From Harmonia axyridis (lineage: Eukaryota; Arthropoda; Insecta; Coleoptera; Coccinellidae): DNA of 64,000 bases. The stretch is taken from positions 44,671,720-44,735,719 of the forward strand of contig NC_059504.1 of NCBI RefSeq assembly GCF_914767665.1. Direction: 5' to 3'. Position 1 is the first letter of the stretch; each line of letters begins with the position of its first letter. This document shows positions 59,001 to 64,000 of this stretch, piece after piece. A model generated the notes under the pieces. It made no database searches, was not told the origin of the DNA, and saw only the letters and a program-made list of their open reading frames with translations. Both the position numbers and the translations under genes were made by a program.

Positions 59001-60379
59001 GAAGGAGGTAAGTTTTCGACAGCGATTTAGGTTGAAAAGTTTAGACGATCGACGTTGGAATAGAATTTCTGATTTGATTGCTTCCTTCTCTTACTCATTC
59101 ATTTTTCTTAGTATGTTATGTTGAATTTGATTATTTTGTTCACTTTTAGGAATATCATTGATTTTACTGTTCTCATGAGAAATTCTTCATTTTTTACGTT
59201 GTTCCTTAACTTAATCCCTCAGCAAGAGAACTCTACACCTCCACGTTGTTTCTTACTGTGCTTCAGATTTCTACAGATATACTACATTCAATTTTCACTG
59301 AGTATAAATTTCAGTTCATAACATTATAATAATTATTGAATTCACCATTACTGGATTGTTAGTTATACATGCACTTATATCTTGCTGGCTAAGTAAAAAC
59401 ATTAGTGGTATAATTACATTTTTATTCGTCTATGAAAACACGAGCCCCCACTGAATACGTTACTTATTCTTTTGTTTTCTTGTTATTGTTAATAAGAGAA
59501 ATTTGGTGATTCAAGATGCAAAAGAAACTATAAATCACTCATCATTATTTCCTTAGGCAATATTTTTTACTATTGTTACTTAAAACAGATTTATAAGTCG
59601 AAATTATTCTCAATTTTATGGTCTATTCACATAAAATATTTCTTCAGGTTTGATGGCATGGTCACCTATATCCATGGGAATGTCCCAAGGAAAAGATGAA
59701 GGCACGATGCAACTATTTGCAAGAGCCAGTTTCAAGAACAAATACAGATCTTTCTCTTGGAATGAAGATGAGACTGGGCCTCTGAAAGATATTGTAAGTT
59801 ACGCTGATATAATCAGGATCATCAACATGTTTTACCTACTGAAAATAGAGTCTTGTTATATGATACATTTTAACTTTGTCGTCAATATTTGCTCAAACAG
59901 TATACTGTTACATCAGTCTGAAGCGTAAGTTTCCTGTCATTAGGACTCAGTAATGAAATATACCAAAAAGGAAACGGTTTCTCTTTTGAGTTTTTTGTCA
60001 ATGGACCAAATACATCTTCCATAATGAAAAAAAACAATGTTATGTGATCTATCAAACGCTTTTGCAGAACTTTGGATGGGTAAAAGAAAAAATTCAACCG
60101 GACGATACCAGACGTCAGTGTGAAAGAATGAGAGATCTCAGCGTCTTGGCAGACAAGTTGGGATGTTCGATAACTCAGCTCGCCATAGCCTGGTGCTTGA
60201 AGAATGAATCCGTTCAAAGCCTGCTCCTTGGGGCGAGCACACCAGAGCAGTTGTACGACAGCATCCAAGCTCTTCAGATCGTGCCGAAGTTAAACACGAA
60301 CGTCATAACTGAAATCGAGAGAATTTTGGAAAATAAGCCTAGCAGGCCGCCTATGGTATCTACCCTCGCGCTTAGATGA
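52844..60379 (+). CDS. Hk: Hyperkinetic, voltage-gated K+ channel beta subunit
   Basis: Seven exons join in phase to 404 codons: 52844-53051, 56261-56371, 57346-57442, 57648-57775, 58330-58542, 59648-59793 and 60068-60379. All junctions are GT-AG. The product is an aldo-keto reductase barrel that binds Shaker-type channel tetramers in the cytoplasm and senses NADPH; in Drosophila, Hk affects excitability and sleep. Visible are RYRNLGKSGLRVSNIGLG (residues 53-70), catalytic Asp100, Lys133, the HKADP box (His172), YWGTARWS and the nucleotide-binding LLLGAS near 353-358. The residue aligned to the catalytic Tyr (five after Asp100) is His105. The frame is open upstream of this Met to an acceptor at 52812, so more N-terminal exons may exist. 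Orientation and exon phases leave little doubt about the family. Confidence 0.95.
53277..54103 (+). mobile_element. DD41D (rosa-like) deletion derivative, copy 3
   Basis: TA-flanked, with TGGGTGTTTT on the left and AAACACCCTTCA on the right. It carries the same fusion of N-terminal codons (MNRLTPEQRLQIVQFYFENN) to the catalytic core (FSDEAHFWLNGYV) as copies 1 and 2. Further private deletions remove VNKQNC and a stretch before YVKSLVY. FQQDGAT and the C-terminal RGGHMPE region remain. It lies within the first Hk intron. Confidence 0.87.
55210..56010 (+). mobile_element. mariner copy F, internally deleted
   Basis: It starts GCGGGAGGTTTC and MKKSAAEVHRML (55243) and has MEAIPDQDSCQTQQKW. From 55411 a 183-codon frame stays open to the end: KRLKVMGMMQKQGNWVPYE, then GDGKWVHDNATPHVAKVV, then YSPDVAPSDYHLF. 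The fusion GDGKWVHDNAT shows that the block between the first and second Asp is deleted, so it cannot be active. The 3' untranslated region follows, but the terminal repeat is missing. It lies in an Hk intron. Confidence 0.85.
56261..56371 (+). CDS. Hk: Hk exon b
   Basis: Acceptor TTTTTTAG, donor TCTG/GTAATT. It encodes TWPTFSPSVTEEKAEQ and ESGINLFDLSEAHS. It contains catalytic Asp100 and His105, where redox-active aldo-keto reductases carry Tyr. Confidence 0.93.
57346..57442 (+). CDS. Hk: Hk exon c
   Basis: The acceptor is TATGTTTGAAG, with a weak pyrimidine tract; it was chosen because it restores G-TRAEVELGRIL in phase. The donor is AG/GTGAGT. It encodes RAEVELGRILQRRGWKRT and TTKIYWST, including catalytic Lys133. 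Confidence 0.9.
57648..57775 (+). CDS. Hk: Hk exon d
   Basis: Acceptor ACTTTTCAG, donor AAG/GTATT. It encodes SDERGLSRKHIIES, RLQLSYIDVVMVHKADP and MCPME. Confidence 0.93.
57776..58329 (+). other. Hk intron, AT-rich
   Basis: No exon or mobile element is recognised within this 554-bp intron. Confidence 0.6.
58330..58542 (+). CDS. Hk: Hk exon e
   Basis: Acceptor AATTTGCAG, donor GTTG/GTGAGT. It encodes VVRAMHYVISQGWVMYWGTA, then EIMEAYTNCRQFNCVTPIVE and CREKSELYMPELYNKIGVG: the barrel helices and the YWGTA strand. Confidence 0.95.
58713..58880 (-). mobile_element. DD41D-family C-terminal fragment in an Hk intron
   Basis: The minus strand reads EKVVKNWTDLIDYETL followed by SRGGHMPE, the C-terminal end of DUF4817/DDE transposases as seen at 30.4 and 53.9 kb (ENWTSRLDY, RGGHMPE). 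Only about 55 codons remain. Confidence 0.65.
58885..59000. repeat. Small palindromic MITE in an Hk intron
   Basis: CTCTGTTTTGCG at the left is mirrored by CGCAGCTTAAAACAGAG at the right. The interior repeats GCGAAATTT, CTCGAAGCGAG and TTTCGCGAG in both orientations. Confidence 0.6.
59648..59793 (+). CDS. Hk: Hk exon f
   Basis: Acceptor TTTCTTCAG, donor ATT/GTAAGT. It encodes LMAWSPISMGMSQGKDEG, then the loop FKNKYRSFSWNEDE. It ends exactly at a codon boundary. Confidence 0.93.
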
Positions 60380-60408
60380 CAATCAATGTGCCCCCCTGGC
60401 TCCATAAG
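60068..60408 (+). CDS. Hk: Hk exon g with TGA stop and downstream donor
   Basis: Acceptor GCTTTTGCAG. It encodes NFGWVKEKIQPDDTRRQ, KLGCSITQLAIAW, the nucleotide-binding LLLGASTPEQL and the end RPPMVSTLALR. The stop is TGA at 60377-60379 followed by C. The same frame stays open for nine codons to a strong donor, ATAAG/GTGAGT, at 60408. The donor is only 29 nt after the stop, so splicing there should not trigger nonsense-mediated decay under the usual 50-55 nt rule. Confidence 0.93.
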
Positions 60409-60513
60409 GTGAGTTTCAGTCATCATTTTATTATCAGTGAATCAAAAAATTCTCATATGGTGTAACGAGAATTGTCAATCTTTGATGCTTTAGAGGGTTT
60501 GCAGACAATAATA

Positions 60514-62786
60514 TACTAATTGACTAAGAAACTGCATAAACCAGAAGGAGCTCTTTAATTTTTTTTCGGTAAAACATAGATAGTATAGCAAGGAGTAAAT
60601 GATTGAATTTGGAGAAAAGATTCGTGGTTTTTTCATGTAAACAATTTTTGTTATTTAAATATTGTAGTCGTTTTTTGCAAGTTTTTTTTTATTTTACTAC
60701 AAACCGAGGAGATCCAAAGTCGATGTTAAGTTGTTGTTAGAATTCCTAGAGCACGTGTTTGCAGAATTTATTACCAGATAAATGAATTCGAAAGAGGTCG
60801 AATTATTGGTCTACGGGAGGCGGGGTTGTCATTCGCTAACCGTATAAACAGAAATCCAACTACTGTTGTGAGATGTTGTCAAGCTTGGTTTGATAATGCC
60901 CAAAATCGAAGAAGAGTAGCCACCGGTCGTCGAAGGGGCACAAATCAAGTTCAAGATCGTCGTCTAAGAATTATGGCCATTAGAGACCGATTTGCGTCAA
61001 CTCGATCTTTGGCTGATGAATGTTTAGGAGAACAAGGCCATTCTATAACTGCCCGAGCGGTTCACCGCCGGATAAGGTCTTCTGGACTGCAGCATTATCG
61101 ACCCTATCTTGTGTTACCTCTAACGGTGGAGCATCGCCGGCAACGATTGGTGCAGAGAACGTCAACATTTGAATGTGAAATGGCATCAGGTTGTTTTTTC
61201 TGATGAATCTCGATTCTCCTTGGGTGCACATGATGGCCGAAGAAGGGCTAGACGACGTCGGGGAGAAAGATGTAAACCTCAGTTTGATGTTGAGTGTCAT
61301 GTACACCGGACAGTAGGCGTTATGGTATGGAGTGCTATTGCACATGCAAGTAGGTCACCTTTAGTCTTTATTCGAGGGAACATGACAGCACTGCGTTACC
61401 TTCAAGAAATAGTGGAGCCATATGTTCTCCCTCACCTTAATCGGCTCGCGAATCCAATATTTCAGCAAGATGATGTCCGACCTCATGTTGTCAGAGTTAA
61501 TTTAAACTTTTTCGAAGCGATCCATGTAAATCTTTTGCCATGGCCGCCCAGATCCCCCGATCTTTCGGCCATAAAGCTTGTTTAGTACATCATGGGTAGA
61601 AGGCTTAGAAATTCACCTCAGCCCCCACGGACTTTGGCGGCTCTGAGACATGAAGTACAGGTAGCTTGGGATAGTATCCCTTAAGAAGAAATAGACCATC
61701 TTATTGTATCAATTCCGAGACGTGTTGGAGAGTGTATAGATAATAGCGGTGGAAAAATACATTATTGTAGGCTTGGTTAATCGATCGTCTTGAGGTATGA
61801 TTCGATTACCTGGCCTTTCGTCTTTTTCTCCGTGACTTTATCGGATTTGTAATAATTAAACGCTTTTGAATTATTTACATCTATTTACAAAGCCACACTT
61901 ATACAGTACAAACTCAGTATTGAGAAGATCTTAATTACGTCTTAATTACAAGTTTCTCACTACGGTACTGAATTTCGTCTTTAACTCTAATGTTAATTAC
62001 TCGAGTCATCTTCGATATTTCACGTCTTTGTCTTATTACAAGTTTCGGTCGTCTCGTCTTTGATTCGTTCGCGACTCGTCTTAATCTTGTCCGCAAACCG
62101 TCTTTTCGTCTTACGTCTTGAGTTGACCGACTGAACTTGACTCGTCTTAGACTTGCCTTGAACTGACTCTCGACTCGAACTTACTTCGTCCCCTGACCGC
62201 AACTTACCCCGTTCACTCTGAACATCCTTCCCTCCCTCCGGCTTGACCGCACCCTTAGGAAAAGTACCATCTCCTAGTCCAATAAGAGCTTTGCCGTACC
62301 GCACACAAAGATCTTCGCGGATTCCTGGAAATCGAATATTCTCGAAGGACTAGAACCTGATACACAGATGTGACACATCTGGTACAACCGTGTTGTCCTC
62401 GAACTTTCCCAACCCCCCAATAAATCTCTCAAGATTTACAACTCCATGACATATCTTCGACACCTCGAAGAATAACACACCCTTTTGACATTATATGTAC
62501 AATAACAATTCGTTCCCTGTAAATTCATTGAAACTGTCATGCTCTCGACACTTGAAGAAACTAATAGGTCTCCAAGCATCTGGTTGGCCATATCAATTAT
62601 TTACAGGGAACAATAACTGGATCCTACATTATTAATAAATTCATTTGAAAAAATTGTAAATTCTTCGTTTTTTTCTCCAAATTTCAATCATTTACTTCTT
62701 ACTATACCTACTATCTAGGTTTTACCAAAAAAAAAAAAAATTTAAACAGCTCCTTCTGGGTGTTGCAGTTTCTTTGTCAGTTAGTA
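60514..62786 (+). mobile_element. Tc1-type DD34E element, copy 3, with nested LTR
   Basis: Bounded by TACTAATTGACTAAGAAACTG and TTTGTCAGTTAGTA next to TA. The transposase start codon is lost (ATT in place of ATG near 60749). NRNPTTVVRCCQAWFDNAQN and RSLADECLGEQGHSI follow from 60826. The catalytic half at 61169-61585 has FSDESRFSLGAHDGRRR and PIFQQDDVRPHVVR; the Glu of PIEHVW is changed (the sequence reads AIKLV). An 863-bp solo LTR interrupts the 3' end. It lies in the last Hk intron, 3' to the annotated stop. Confidence 0.87.
61766..62628 (-). mobile_element. Solo LTR, copy 2, inside Tc1 copy 3
   Basis: Reverse-orientation copy of the LTR at 15639. On the + strand it starts TGTAGGCTTGG and ends GGATCCTACA, flanked by the exact direct repeat TTAT (61762-61765 and 62629-62632). 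It splits the Tc1 sequence ACATTAT/TAATAAATT. A 94-codon minus frame within it (62020-62304, basic and Lys/Arg-rich) lies in the AAGACG-rich zone and is not conserved intact in copy 1. Confidence 0.85.
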
Positions 62787-62945
62787 TATATGTATCGAAA
62801 TCTAATCATTATTATGTTAACCCTCAGTTGCTATCATCAGCAGTAAATGAATAAATTATTTATTTCAAAAAACTGAATGTGATGAAGAATAAAACAGAAA
62901 AATTCTGAGTAAAATTACTGACACGCCTGTATAATTTGCTTGCAG

Positions 62946-63228
62946 CCAGGGAGGCACAAACAACGCTGAAAGCCCCAAGGGAGACGAGTTCAGCAACGCT
63001 GGCGACACGGACACGACTAAGGACACAGGAAAGATGCCTTTCTGCGAAATCCAGTGACAAAAAGTTACCGAGTTTGTCAAAACTCGAAAAAGCAAAACAC
63101 CGGACGAGAAGCCCGTCAAGGAGAAAGTCCGCTGGTCCTACAGCCCGGAGGAAGGACCAAAATGCACCACCATCGACCAGTTCGTCACGAAGAAGAAGAG
63201 CAAGTCACAGAGTCCGGTGCAAGTATGA
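62946..63228 (+). CDS. Hk: Candidate Hk readthrough exon
   Basis: Acceptor ATTTGCTTGCAG. Joined to the donor at 60408 it continues the Hk frame. The codons read S-QGGTNNAESPKGDEF, SNAGDTDTTKDTGKMPFCE, IQ, then TGA at 63055-63057 (again followed by C). They continue as QKVTEFVKTRKSKTPDEKP, EKVRWSYSPEEGPKC, TTIDQFVTKKKSKSQSPVQV, then TGA at 63226. The exon is much richer in GC than the flanking intron, and this frame favours purine-first, GC-ending codons. One readthrough event would add 46 codons after the decoded stop; a second would add 56. A different frame is also open for about 110 codons but is Arg-rich and compositionally poorer. It may alternatively be plain 3' untranslated region. Confidence 0.6.
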
Positions 63229-63511
63229 GACCAAGAGATTTTGTGGGAGGAAATGGAGGATTTGGAGGAAGGAGAAGTGATCATTTGAAGTTCCATCACG
63301 TTGGGGAGTCGATAGATTAACGGAAGTTGAAATAGATTTGATCAGTTGCCTCTCATATAGCGTATATAGTATTTAAGTTATCACGGAACTTTTGATTAGC
63401 TTATATTTTCAATTGATTCTTCACCAACAACGTGATTCGATTCCCTGGAAATGAGCTTTTTTTTCACCATGAAACTTTTCATGTCATCATTGGCGAACAT
63501 AAATATACTAC
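63229..63511 (+). other. Downstream part of the last Hk exon, probable 3' UTR
   Basis: Purine-rich sequence to about 63320, then AT-rich. No unambiguous AATAAA signal was found, so the transcript end is not fixed. Confidence 0.4.
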
Positions 63512-64000
63512 ACAGGGTGTTTCCAAATTAGACGTGAAACTTGGAGGAGGTGTTAGTATCACTCATTTGCTGTGGATTGAGCCATACACCTATATTGATA
63601 ACCGAAAATCAACAGTTTCAGGGATATTTGAGTTCTTGAGCTTTTTAAAAAAATTTTCACCTCACTTTATTTTTCGTCAATTTTTTCTACGTTGTCCAAG
63701 TTTGATTTGAATTTTGAATTATTTTCATCAAAAAAGGGTATTATATGTTTAAAAAAGGCAAAACTATGCTGCATTAGATGTTGAATAAGAATTAGTATGA
63801 TGAACTTGGTATATGAAGAAATGAATAGTAAATTTTTAATATAAATTCACCTGGAACTTCGAAATTCCACAATTTATTCATTACAAAATTATTCTAAACA
63901 CTTCCAAATTCCTTCTTCATCTTCTAAAAAAGTTTTCGTTAGAATGCCGGCACTAGTTTTGTTTCAACAGATTTTGATTTGAGAAGGAAAAGAAGCAAAG
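63512..64000. repeat. ACAGGGTGTTTCC-ended repeat, cut by window edge
   Basis: CACAGGGTGTTTCCAAATTAGACG begins another element with the shared ACAGGGTG terminus. Only the left end lies in the window, and no coding sequence is recognised. Confidence 0.45.

Noticed and set aside
62020..62304. 94-codon minus frame inside the solo LTR as a gene
   Set aside because: It lies in the AAGACG word-rich zone, and the corresponding region of the other LTR copy contains stops, so it is probably a composition effect.
62936..63280. 114-codon + frame starting at 62936 as the true coding frame of the last exon
   Set aside because: It does not join in phase to the Hk exon at 60408, is extremely Arg-rich, and has weaker codon-position composition than the frame that does join. 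It probably reflects the low TA content of the exon.
1..64000. CRISPR arrays, rRNA or tRNA genes
   Set aside because: No regularly spaced repeats, no cloverleaf with A and B boxes and no rRNA sequence was recognised; the window is eukaryotic.

Overview
This window looks like AT-rich nuclear DNA of an insect. It holds one clearly recognisable host gene, the 3' coding part of Hyperkinetic (Hk, the voltage-gated potassium channel beta subunit), on the + strand from about 52.8 to 63.3 kb. The rest is mostly a graveyard of transposable elements: mariner (DD34D), a Tc1-type DD34E family, a DD41D rosa-like family, a non-autonomous hAT element, long foldback elements whose ends begin ACAGGGTG, a PHD-finger CR1-like LINE, an RNase H-bearing LINE, and solo LTRs. 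The insect assignment rests on the Hk protein sequence and the transposon mix. A beetle is possible, but the order cannot be fixed from this sequence alone.

Layout. 0-4.1 kb: three minus-strand mariner copies, two of them inside a tandem duplication, with a LINE tail nested in the third. 5.2 kb: an isolated coiled-coil exon of an unrecognised + strand gene. 5.5-9.7 kb: foldback elements and MITEs. 10.3-15.5 kb: an RNase H LINE remnant split by an almost intact CR1-like LINE with two open ORFs. 15.6-16.5 kb: a solo LTR. 18-30.6 kb: DD41D fragments, a hAT element with a perfect 8-bp target duplication, a hairpin-bearing repeat, a mariner tail, a Tc1 copy, and a DD41D deletion derivative. 30.7-31.1 kb: a CpG-rich island with a candidate minus-strand first exon that encodes a membrane anchor. 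32-36.5 kb: more foldbacks. 36.8-51 kb: a further hairpin repeat, DD41D copy 2 with a nested solo LTR, LINE debris, mariner, Tc1 copy 2, and a DD41D relative interrupted by a LINE.

Hk. Seven coding exons join in phase to 404 codons ending in TGA at 60377-60379. A good splice donor lies 29 nt after that stop. It joins a GC-rich exon at 62946 in the same reading frame. That frame looks coding and is interrupted only by further TGA codons, the first again followed by C. This suggests a stop-codon-readthrough extension of Hk and is the most interesting observation in the window. The intron before this exon carries a Tc1 element that itself carries a solo LTR. Other Hk introns carry a DD41D deletion derivative, a mariner and a MITE. 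A 1.16-kb near-perfect palindrome lies just upstream of the first recognised Hk exon.
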